From contig NZ_JALJZY010000013.1 in NCBI RefSeq assembly GCF_024171525.1, forward strand, positions 1-64,000: a stretch of 64,000 nucleotides of DNA, given 5' to 3'. This stretch comes from Neisseriaceae bacterium HSC-16F19. Its GTDB lineage: Bacteria; Pseudomonadota; Gammaproteobacteria; Burkholderiales; Neisseriaceae. Position numbers and translations under genes: made by a program. How positions within the stretch are numbered: the first letter of the stretch is position 1; every line of letters begins with the position of its first letter. Of the stretch, positions 17,565 to 24,363 are shown piece after piece. Under the pieces are notes generated by a model. The model ran no database searches and was not told the DNA's origin. It worked only from the letters and a program-made list of their open reading frames with translations.

Positions 17565-18704
17565 ATGGATTACGAATTCATCAAAAGCCTGAAACTGGTT
17601 GACCGTTACATCACGTCCCTGACTTCAGCCCGGATTCAAGCGATACATGAGCGTGGTGAGGTTCCAGAGCGTTTTTCTTTGGAGCATTTGCAGTCGCTCC
17701 ATGCCGAAATATTCCAAGATCTGCCCGCTGCATTTTTTGCCGAAGAAGCGCAGCCTTTTTTTGAGGCTGTGCCCTCATACTATTTGGACCACAATCCCGG
17801 TGAATTCAGGCAGCCTTCAGATCCATTCAATCCCCACAGCAAGTATCGTGCATACGGTCTGGAAGACACCGTATGCACGTTTTACTCATGCGCCGACGAG
17901 CAAGATTTACAGCAGGCTGAAGCCTATTTGGCCGGCCTGGATGTGGCGGCGCTTAAAGCTGCCCCCTATGAGGCTAAAGTAGCCGCCGTGGCGGAGATGT
18001 ACCAAACCTTGGATTTTCTCCATCCTTTTCCGGAAGGCAACAGCCGCACCCTGCGGGTTTTTACCCAGCAGTTTGCCAGTTCCATCGATTTGGAATTTGA
18101 TTGGACCTTGGTGGACCAGCAAGACCTTTACGGCGCTCGAGATTTGAGCCTGTTATCGCGCAGTGCGCAATATTTTGACGATCCCGATACATTGGAAGAA
18201 GTCCACCGGGGTTTGGCGACCCTGGACAAATACGGCCTAAAAGACATGAATGCCATGATTCGCGAGGGCTCCAATACACAGGAAGTGCGTAAAAACCTTG
18301 ATGCCATGCTTGAATTTTCGCTCGCACGATATGGCGAAGCGCCGGACATAGATGCCATGCGCCTGCTCCAGCCCGGCCGTGAAGACATGTTGTATGCGAC
18401 CATACGCAACGGCATTTACCAGCCGGACCCCGAAGCATTACGGGAGCTGAAGCAACAAACAGAAGACATCATTTACGCTTTGCACGACAAGCAGGGTGGT
18501 GCACCGGCAGCACCCATCACCGGCTCAACGGTCAATATGGATGCAGAGAGCAAGACCAAACTTCAGGCCCAGTGCTTGGCATGGCTGCCTGAAATCAATA
18601 AAGGTCTCGAACGGGCCAGTGAGCGGGCGCTCACCTGGGAAAAAATGCTGGGAAAGGACGAATACAGACCCCAACAATATAATGACTCCGGATTGGAATT
18701 GTAG
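17565..18704 (+). CDS. Fic-domain AMPylase, VbhT-like toxin (379 aa)
   Basis: The Fic motif HPFPEGNSRTLR begins at H153 and has the catalytic His, the acidic residue, the GN and both Arg. A flap region (PSDPFNPHSKYRAYGLEDTV) comes before it. Residues about 1-230 form the Fic core. The 150-residue C-terminal part is helical and unassigned, unlike VbhT, which carries a relaxosome-type BID tail. Fic enzymes transfer AMP from ATP to hydroxyls of target proteins such as gyrase or topo IV. The ATG at 17565 follows the antitoxin stop directly and has only a weak ribosome site, suggesting coupled, lower translation of the toxin. A strong terminator follows. Confidence 0.88.
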   Translation: MDYEFIKSLKLVDRYITSLTSARIQAIHERGEVPERFSLEHLQSLHAEIFQDLPAAFFAEEAQPFFEAVPSYYLDHNPGEFRQPSDPFNPHSKYRAYGLEDTVCTFYSCADEQDLQQAEAYLAGLDVAALKAAPYEAKVAAVAEMYQTLDFLHPFPEGNSRTLRVFTQQFASSIDLEFDWTLVDQQDLYGARDLSLLSRSAQYFDDPDTLEEVHRGLATLDKYGLKDMNAMIREGSNTQEVRKNLDAMLEFSLARYGEAPDIDAMRLLQPGREDMLYATIRNGIYQPDPEALRELKQQTEDIIYALHDKQGGAPAAPITGSTVNMDAESKTKLQAQCLAWLPEINKGLERASERALTWEKMLGKDEYRPQQYNDSGLEL

Positions 18705-18722
18705 CCGGATCGCCAACCAATA

Positions 18723-18750
18723 ATGCCGTTTGATACAAACGGCATTTTTT
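18723..18750 (+). terminator. Rho-independent terminator after the Fic gene
   Basis: ATGCCGTTTG (18723-18732), loop ATA, CAAACGGCAT (18736-18745), followed by five T. It ends the antitoxin-Fic transcript. Confidence 0.9.
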
Positions 18751-18789
18751 CGTGCTTACTCAAAAGATTTGCTCAAGGTATTGTGTATT

Positions 18790-18824
18790 GTAATAATATG
18801 TAGTAATATACTACATATTATTAC
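18790..18824. promoter_or_regulatory. 35-bp palindrome upstream of the KfrA-like gene
   Basis: GTAATAATATGTAGTA (18790-18805) and TACTACATATTATTAC (18809-18824) are perfect 16-bp inverted arms around ATA. It ends 15 bp before the ATG at 18840 and probably overlaps the promoter. KfrA-family proteins bind a long palindrome in their own promoter, so this is the likely autorepression site. Confidence 0.75.
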
Positions 18825-18839
18825 ATCAAGGATATTCGA

Positions 18840-19463
18840 ATGGCTATCACCCTGGCAGAAATCTACGCAGTTGCTGACAAAATCGCGGAATCCGGCCAAC
18901 AACCCACGCTGGCAGCCGTTCGAGCCGCGTTGGGTGGCGGCAGCTATACAACGATTTCCGAAGCAATGAAGCATTGGAAGGCTGAGAGACAGGCCGCTAC
19001 GGCACCTATCCGTGAGGCTGCGCCTGCGGCAGTCTTGGAGCGCATGGGCGACCTGGCTGCCGATATTTGGGGCGTTGCCATCGGCATGGCCAACGATAGG
19101 TTGGCAAGTGAACGCCAAGCGTTGGATATGACGCGGCAGGAGTTGGAGAGTGCCCAGCAGGAGGCAGCCGAATTGGCCGACCAAATGGCAGCCGAGTTAG
19201 AGGCAATGCGGGCGCAGATTGAACAGCAGGCAGAGGCGTTGAAAGCGGCAGAGGCACAAGCAAAACAGCTCGCTGTAGCAGAAGAAGCAGCCCGTACAGC
19301 ACAGGCTGCGCTAGCCGAGGCCCAAAAGCGTGCAGACAGCCTGGCCCTCTTGCTGGAGCAGGAGCGTGAAGATACGCGGAAGGCTCAAGCCAAGGCTGAG
19401 GTAGCCTTGGCTGATGCGGCTCGACTGTCGGGCAAGCTAGAGGCGCTTTCGCCCGCCAAGTAA
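18840..19463 (+). CDS. kfrA: KfrA-like plasmid DNA-binding coiled-coil protein (207 aa)
   Basis: Residues 1-50 look like the KfrA N-terminal DNA-binding domain (LAEIYAVADKIAESGQQPTLAAVRAALGGGSY, then TTISEAMKHWK). The remainder (about 85-200) is a long alanine/glutamate/glutamine-rich coiled coil. Members of this family repress their own promoter and help plasmid stability through multimers. Here a perfect 35-bp palindrome stands just upstream, and related shorter palindromes lie elsewhere in the window (26767, 43207, 63688). It is monocistronic: terminators lie on both sides. Confidence 0.85.
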   Translation: MAITLAEIYAVADKIAESGQQPTLAAVRAALGGGSYTTISEAMKHWKAERQAATAPIREAAPAAVLERMGDLAADIWGVAIGMANDRLASERQALDMTRQELESAQQEAAELADQMAAELEAMRAQIEQQAEALKAAEAQAKQLAVAEEAARTAQAALAEAQKRADSLALLLEQEREDTRKAQAKAEVALADAARLSGKLEALSPAK

Positions 19464-19471
19464 ACCTGAAA

Positions 19472-19507
19472 GGGCTGTGGCCAAGCTGCCAACGGCCACA
19501 GACGCCC
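19472..19507. terminator. Hairpin between convergent genes
   Basis: CTGTGGCC (19475-19482) pairs with GGCCACAG (19494-19501), extended by GGG and CCC across a small bulge. It separates the rightward KfrA-like gene from the leftward gene ending at 19516, and it may stop transcription from both sides. Confidence 0.65.
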
Positions 19508-19515
19508 TTCAGTGA

Positions 19516-19770
19516 TCAATATGCTTCCGTGCCCACCCGCCAAGAGTCAACATAGCGGATCCTGCTTTTATTGATTCGTGCGTCTTTCCAGTAACGCTCA
19601 CCAAAAACCTCAATTTTTAAGCGGCCGTCAGGCATGGTTTTCAGCACATTACAAAACATCTGGTAGCAGATCTCGGACTGGTGGTTCAATTGGTGTACGC
19701 ATTTCAAATAATGCTGGCCGTGCCATTTCTCAGGCCGCGGACATTCGTCGCTGATACGGTAGGTTACCAT
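19516..19770 (-). CDS. Hypothetical small protein (84 aa)
   Basis: Not recognised. Small, basic, with four cysteines in the first half (DECPRP, LKCVHQ, EICYQMFC) and a beta-like second half. Very good ribosome binding site on its strand (GAGGAGGG 5 nt before the ATG). It is the last gene of a leftward group led by the HerA-like ATPase. Confidence 0.6.
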   Translation of the reverse strand: MVTYRISDECPRPEKWHGQHYLKCVHQLNHQSEICYQMFCNVLKTMPDGRLKIEVFGERYWKDARINKSRIRYVDSWRVGTEAY

Positions 19771-19780
19771 TTTACCCTCC

Positions 19781-19915
19781 TCAGATAGTCAGTTTTTTGG
19801 TGAAGCACATGGTTTCCACGGAAGCCTTGGCTGTGTGTGACGAGTAGCTGATTTTGACTGCATCACCCACCTTGGGTACCACGGTAAGGATGCTTTGGGT
19901 GCTACTCCGCGCCAC
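19781..19915 (-). CDS. Possible short gene, GTG start (44 aa)
   Basis: An open frame between the 84-aa and 80-aa genes. It encodes a peptide with SILTVVPKVGDAVKISYSS, like a small beta-barrel segment, and ends 10 bp before the next ATG. The GTG start lies inside the end of the 80-aa gene and the ribosome site is weak. It fills an otherwise empty gap in the operon in a plausible composition, but proof is lacking. Confidence 0.35.
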   Translation of the reverse strand: MARSSTQSILTVVPKVGDAVKISYSSHTAKASVETMCFTKKLTI

Positions 19916-20144
19916 CTTTCATATCCAGGCGCTTGAGTTCCCAAAATGCTTTGAGGGTACTGGGCAACAGCAGCAGAATCACCAGCATCCCGATGATGAA
20001 TGTCAGTACCCGGCTGAAATAAACGGTATTGTCCAACAACCAGCCAATCAGGGAGGAGGCTGCCGGGAATACACCCAAAACCGTGACAATGACCGCTTTA
20101 ATTCTGAATTCCCTCTGCAATATTTCTTTGTATTTCTCATTCAT
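19902..20144 (-). CDS. Small membrane protein (80 aa)
   Basis: Two hydrophobic segments (AVIVTVLGVFPAASSLIGWLL and VLTFIIGMLVILLLLP) with a basic N-terminus and a charged tail suggest a two-span inner-membrane protein. Its ATG overlaps the stop of the HerA-like ATPase (ATGA), so the two are translated together. It may anchor that ATPase at the membrane (inference). Confidence 0.65.
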   Translation of the reverse strand: MNEKYKEILQREFRIKAVIVTVLGVFPAASSLIGWLLDNTVYFSRVLTFIIGMLVILLLLPSTLKAFWELKRLDMKGGAE

Positions 20145-21646
20145 GATCTGGCTCCTGTCTGGGTTTTATTGGTGTCGTTGATGGGCCGGAAGTATGTATA
20201 AGTCCATGCCGATTGGGCTTGTCCAACCCATTTCATTTGGCAAAGGAAGCGTTTGCGCAAGATGATCCATTTGAGGGCATCCAAAGGAATATTCATTTTG
20301 CCGACTGCGGGTTTCCACAGCAGCTCGTCTATACCCAAAACCACCTTGGTCCCCATAGCTGTCATAATGTCTTTGGGATAGTGTTCCGGACTTTGGCTGA
20401 CGAGCAGCAGCTGTAAGCCGAATTTACGTCCCTCCAAACCGATTTTGTTGATGATGTTGTCCGGGTCATCATCCATGACCACATGTGCCTCGTCAATGAC
20501 GATGGTTTCACGGATACGGTCGGTTTCACCAAGCTCCAATGCCTTCTCAAACAGTGCCTGACACTTAAAAAGGATAAACATGCTGCGCTCTTCAATACCC
20601 AAAGCGCGGATGTTGTAGCGCCAAATCGGCTTGGTGGTATCAAAAGGCGGGGTTTCCGCTTTAAAGATACCCACGGCATTGAGGTTTTCCAGTCGGTCCA
20701 CCACCGATGCCAGCACATCGGAGCTGTCGTATTTCAATAATTGGTCTACTTCTTTGCCGGAGACAACCGAATTGACATACTCGGTATAGGACTCAATGGC
20801 CCTTTGCTTGGCGCGTTCCAGCTCTTCGGCTTCTTTGTCGGCTGTGTAGCCGCTTTGGGTGGCCAGGGACTTGAGGCGCTTTCTGACAAATGAATTGGCC
20901 TTTTTGTGGACAATTTCCAGTTTGGTACAGGCCTCGGAGTTGGCTCCGAGAAAGGTACAACGGTTGATGTGTTTGGCGTAGCGCAACACATCTTCCAAGG
21001 TGGGATTGGTGCGGGTGAAGTGCTTGGGCGGCCAACGGGTGAGGCCGTCCCGGTAGTCGTCAAAGTGACACCACCAACACCGGGCATCCGGGTCCCAACG
21101 CGCCCCCAAGGCGCTAGCATCGGATTTGTCCTCATAGGGGACATCGATATAAAAACGTTCTTTTGAGGGTAGTACCGTTGAACCCTGCTCGATGACCCAG
21201 GAAGCCGGGTCATCCATATGGAAACCGAAGTTCTCGTAGGTGTCATAAATCAGGTTGCGTAAAACCGACTGCTGTTTTTCGCCCAATACCCGTGAAACTT
21301 TGCCGATGACATTCAGAAAGGTGCGGGTGCGTTTACGCACACCGCCAAAATGCGGATCCGGACTGATTTCCAAAGGGTTCAGGCCGTAGTGGGTCTGTTC
21401 GGAGAAAAGGACCTCGGAGGCATTGTCAAATTGCAAGTCACCGTGCACATCAAAAACGTGGGCGGTATAACTATGGCTGCCACTGGTCGCCGCCAATGAT
21501 TCGACAAACCGTTTAAGATTGTACGACTTGCCCGCACCCGTCATGCCGATGATGCAGATGTGCGGGTTAACCAAGCGCCCGCTGTCCCATACGACAGGCT
21601 GATTTCTGAAACCGTTACCCGCATTGAAACCCAGCTCGATTTGCAT
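20141..21646 (-). CDS. HerA/FtsK-like ATPase with inserted DUF5710 (501 aa)
   Basis: Walker A GMTGAGKS at about residues 34-41 follows a short N-terminal beta region. Walker B ETIVIDEAHVV lies near 380-387, followed by SQSPEHYP (sensor region). Between them, at about 165-205, lies a segment with FYIDVPYEDKSDASALGARWD and CWWCHF, the signature of DUF5710, usually found beside primase or Toprim domains in plasmid proteins. The class moves or holds DNA as a hexamer. The gene is led by AGGAGGAGCG before the ATG and is coupled to a small membrane protein, so it may act at the membrane in plasmid transfer or partition. It is not the T4SS coupling protein, which is at 45954. Confidence 0.82.
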   Translation of the reverse strand: MQIELGFNAGNGFRNQPVVWDSGRLVNPHICIIGMTGAGKSYNLKRFVESLAATSGSHSYTAHVFDVHGDLQFDNASEVLFSEQTHYGLNPLEISPDPHFGGVRKRTRTFLNVIGKVSRVLGEKQQSVLRNLIYDTYENFGFHMDDPASWVIEQGSTVLPSKERFYIDVPYEDKSDASALGARWDPDARCWWCHFDDYRDGLTRWPPKHFTRTNPTLEDVLRYAKHINRCTFLGANSEACTKLEIVHKKANSFVRKRLKSLATQSGYTADKEAEELERAKQRAIESYTEYVNSVVSGKEVDQLLKYDSSDVLASVVDRLENLNAVGIFKAETPPFDTTKPIWRYNIRALGIEERSMFILFKCQALFEKALELGETDRIRETIVIDEAHVVMDDDPDNIINKIGLEGRKFGLQLLLVSQSPEHYPKDIMTAMGTKVVLGIDELLWKPAVGKMNIPLDALKWIILRKRFLCQMKWVGQAQSAWTYTYFRPINDTNKTQTGARS

Positions 21647-21727
21647 CGCTCCTCCTATATAATGGGTGAACGTTACCCATATAAAAAAAGAAAATTTAAA
21701 AAATTTTCTGAAATTGATGTTTATATT

Positions 21728-21748
21728 TTATAGTATCTCTACTATAAT
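21728..21748 (+). promoter_or_regulatory. Promoter with overlapping inverted repeat
   Basis: TTATAGTA (21728-21735) and TACTATAA (21740-21747) are perfect inverted arms spaced by 4 bp. The right arm overlaps a TATAAT box (21743-21748). A weak TTTATA lies 17 bp upstream of that box. It precedes the gene at 21781 (ribosome site GGAGG) and suggests repressor control. Confidence 0.5.
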
Positions 21749-21780
21749 AGAAACAGAAATTTTGATAGTGGAGGCCCTAC

Positions 21781-22683
21781 ATGGCCAATCAGACCGACAT
21801 TTTAACTTACCAGGCATCGATATTGATGGCCGCTGTCAGAATGACATCTGCCGCTTCCAACGGTGGGGAAGTCGATTTGACAGAAGAGTTATTGGCGCAA
21901 AAGGTTGAAAAAATCATGCGCCGCATGAATACGCTGCGTGATTGGCTTTTGTGCGCTATACCGGACGGTGCTGCCCCGCAGGCCTTTAACCGTTTGACCG
22001 AGATCGCCTTGCAGCAGGCCTGCCATGAACAAATGTGCGCAGGTGCTGGTCAGTGGCTGACTCCGGCGACGATAAGCACAATCCTCGGATCTGTCGGCGA
22101 TCACCCCCAGGCAGCAATACTGTCCAAGCGGATACCGTTGGAAGTAGGCCTGGTCGGCCTCAATGCTGAGCTGCACCAATATTTCCAACAATTCAGCGGC
22201 CAAGTAAAATTTGCAGATGACGATGCGCACGGGCTGCTCAACGCTCAGGCTTTAGATATAGTCCTGGCCGCCGCCCAGGATTTTTCCGAGCAGGTAAACG
22301 GTACTGACCGCGAAATAGTCGTCACGGAGCTCATACAGTCATACTGCAATATTTACAAAGCCAGCATAGCCCAAATTATGGCTTTGCAGCCATCTACGGG
22401 GCAAGAGCCCGAACACGGCATGGATGACGCCCTGGATTATATGGACATGCCGGACGATGGGCCGGAAGGTTTTGATGATGCCAATTTACCGCCGGATATT
22501 TTTAGTGACGATGGTGAAGATGACGCACTGCCTTTCCTTTATGGTACAGATGAAGGCGAAGGCGAGGGCATGACTGCCGATGAATTTTTTGCGGCAGTTT
22601 GGGATACATTCCAAATACGCAGGCAGCAGTTACTGAGTAATGTCACCAAGCTACGGACAATTATGCAAAAGGGTCAACAATGA
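21781..22683 (+). CDS. Hypothetical protein with acidic tail region (300 aa)
   Basis: Not recognised. Residues 1-200 are helical and contain three cysteines. Residues about 205-265 are highly acidic (many D and E, MDMPDDGPEGFDD). The C-terminus is a basic helix. It opens a rightward group running to the primase at 29472. Ribosome site GGAGG before the ATG; the stop overlaps the next start by 4 bp. Confidence 0.75.
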   Translation: MANQTDILTYQASILMAAVRMTSAASNGGEVDLTEELLAQKVEKIMRRMNTLRDWLLCAIPDGAAPQAFNRLTEIALQQACHEQMCAGAGQWLTPATISTILGSVGDHPQAAILSKRIPLEVGLVGLNAELHQYFQQFSGQVKFADDDAHGLLNAQALDIVLAAAQDFSEQVNGTDREIVVTELIQSYCNIYKASIAQIMALQPSTGQEPEHGMDDALDYMDMPDDGPEGFDDANLPPDIFSDDGEDDALPFLYGTDEGEGEGMTADEFFAAVWDTFQIRRQQLLSNVTKLRTIMQKGQQ

Positions 22684-23129
22684 ACAGCAATGCAACGATT
22701 TGCCAGGCCTTGATTGAAGGGCTGGTTCGCGAATACACCGATGCCCATCAAACGGAATACTGCATCAAGAAAGACGGATCCCCCACATCCCTCAACCCGC
22801 GGGAAGTATCGCTGATAACTTATCCGAGCATCATGCTATTGGTCGACAAAGAGGCACGTCAGCTCGGTTTTGAGGGCAGCCAGGTGCGCTTTAAGATAGA
22901 GCCGCACGGATCCAGACCGTTTCCGCTCAAGGCCGACAGCGAGCCCAAGCTGCCGATGAGTGTGCTATTGCCTTTTGTTTTGGAAGTGTGTGAACGGGAA
23001 TTGGCCAAAGAGCCGGTGTTGTCCAAGGTATTCGAGAACGCCATCCGTACCGTTATCCCTGATTTCACACTCAACCAGACACAAGAATTGGTGGCCAGTG
23101 AAGATTTTGGGGTTCACGAGCCTGCATAG
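22680..23129 (+). CDS. Hypothetical protein (149 aa)
   Basis: Not recognised. Soluble, no export signal, mixed helix/strand. Coupled to the 300-aa gene by an ATGA overlap. An AT-rich 74-bp gap follows and may hold another promoter. Confidence 0.7.
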   Translation: MNSNATICQALIEGLVREYTDAHQTEYCIKKDGSPTSLNPREVSLITYPSIMLLVDKEARQLGFEGSQVRFKIEPHGSRPFPLKADSEPKLPMSVLLPFVLEVCERELAKEPVLSKVFENAIRTVIPDFTLNQTQELVASEDFGVHEPA

Positions 23130-23203
23130 ATTTTCAAAAATATTTTTTTTATTTTGTAAAAATGTTACTATTTGCCGGATTCCATGACGGCTAGGAGACT
23201 GAG

Positions 23204-23650
23204 ATGATCAATGAAATCAGGGACTATGTCCTCAGCTTGTTAAGCCGATATGACGAATTCGGCGTGTCTGCCATGGAAGATTATCGGGTTTTTCTTGAAG
23301 ATGCGCCTGAAACGCAAAATACTCACAGCATATCCGGCATATTCCGGCCCGTATGGCATGGTGGTCAAGACAGTCACAGCGAGCGCCCGACCGATTGGAC
23401 CGAAGTGCTGATTTATGAAGATGCCAGCCCGGAAGAAGAGGGCTTCATATTTGAAATAAACGGACACGAAGCAGGAGAGGCCAGAGAAACCTACTTCCTG
23501 CAGGTATACCTGACACCGGATAACGATGGCCGTTACGCCTGTGATTGGCGTTATTCCGGCAATCAGGGCGAAACAGAACTGAAACATGTGGCCGGCTTTC
23601 ATGAGCTACGCGAATTGCTGCATGAATTTGAACAAACACTGGCTTTTTAA
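23204..23650 (+). CDS. Hypothetical acidic protein (148 aa)
   Basis: Not recognised. Acidic (many E and D) and apparently alpha/beta, without membrane segment or signal. Small acidic proteins on conjugative elements are sometimes DNA mimics or antirestriction factors, but I see no ArdA or ArdB motif, so no function is assigned. Good ribosome binding site (AGGAGA). Confidence 0.7.
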   Translation: MINEIRDYVLSLLSRYDEFGVSAMEDYRVFLEDAPETQNTHSISGIFRPVWHGGQDSHSERPTDWTEVLIYEDASPEEEGFIFEINGHEAGEARETYFLQVYLTPDNDGRYACDWRYSGNQGETELKHVAGFHELRELLHEFEQTLAF

Positions 23651-23664
23651 CAAGGATACACAAC

Positions 23665-24120
23665 ATGGCCGCCTTACCGAAAGCATCACCCGCCGCCTTG
23701 GCAGGTCAATTCTGCGAAGTGACCTCCATTTACGGACAGCGCATTGTGGTGATGTTCAGCAAGAACAACCATTTTGTTTTTGACAATACCGATCCCCGCC
23801 ATCCCACCACTCCTATGGTGTTGCGTGAAGAGGATGAGCCCGTTGTTCTGGGCAGCCTGGTGCAATATGTCAAAAACAATGACTTGGTCCAAGCCTTGGC
23901 CAAAGTGGACGAATACCTCAAATCCAACTTGCCCGACCGGCAGCCTGACAGTCTGTTGATATGTCGGATTTTGCATTGGCTCAAGCAAAATGACCTTCAC
24001 ATCAGTCCCAGCCCCAAAAGTATAGAGGACGGGATTCAGGCTGCGTTGCAGGTAGAACAGGATGTGTACAACCTGCATGGGTTTATCAAAAAGGTCGAAA
24101 CGTTGGCGGCGGCATCATAA
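23665..24120 (+). CDS. Hypothetical protein (151 aa)
   Basis: Not recognised. A beta-like N-terminal half (residues 15-60, with VTSIYGQRIVVMFS) and a helical C-terminal half. It starts 14 bp after the preceding gene and ends 3 bp before the next. Confidence 0.68.
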   Translation: MAALPKASPAALAGQFCEVTSIYGQRIVVMFSKNNHFVFDNTDPRHPTTPMVLREEDEPVVLGSLVQYVKNNDLVQALAKVDEYLKSNLPDRQPDSLLICRILHWLKQNDLHISPSPKSIEDGIQAALQVEQDVYNLHGFIKKVETLAAAS

Positions 24121-24123
24121 GCC

Positions 24124-24363
24124 ATGGCGACCCGATCGGATCAATTCGACAAGAGACTGGCCAAACTGCTGCAAGGCAAATGTTATCTGTCGCTGGAGCA
24201 GATCGATGCCCTGTATGCACGAAAACACTGGCGCATCTCCCGCAAAACTTTGGAATCAGGCCTCGACCGTCTGGTAGCGGCCAGTATCGTCAATGTCCGC
24301 CATACCGGCGATTTCCCTGAATACATTGTGGTCAGTCATGGGCAAAATTCTGATAATTGCTGA
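24124..24363 (+). CDS. Small winged-helix-like protein (79 aa)
   Basis: Pattern of short helices followed by SRKTLESGLDRLVAASIVNVRHTG and EYIVV is compatible with a winged helix, but I cannot place it in a family. The 3' end overlaps the topoisomerase start by 26 bp, so the two are probably translated together. It may be a small regulator or accessory factor. Confidence 0.55.
   Translation: MATRSDQFDKRLAKLLQGKCYLSLEQIDALYARKHWRISRKTLESGLDRLVAASIVNVRHTGDFPEYIVVSHGQNSDNC

Noticed and set aside
18580..18600. DNA-uptake-sequence-like GGCTGCCTGAA
   Set aside because: A single match inside a coding region. Real uptake sequences would be numerous and often paired at terminators.
24293..24337. Upstream extension of topoisomerase III
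   Set aside because: The extra 15 residues do not fit the family, whose Toprim motif starts right at the ATG at 24338.
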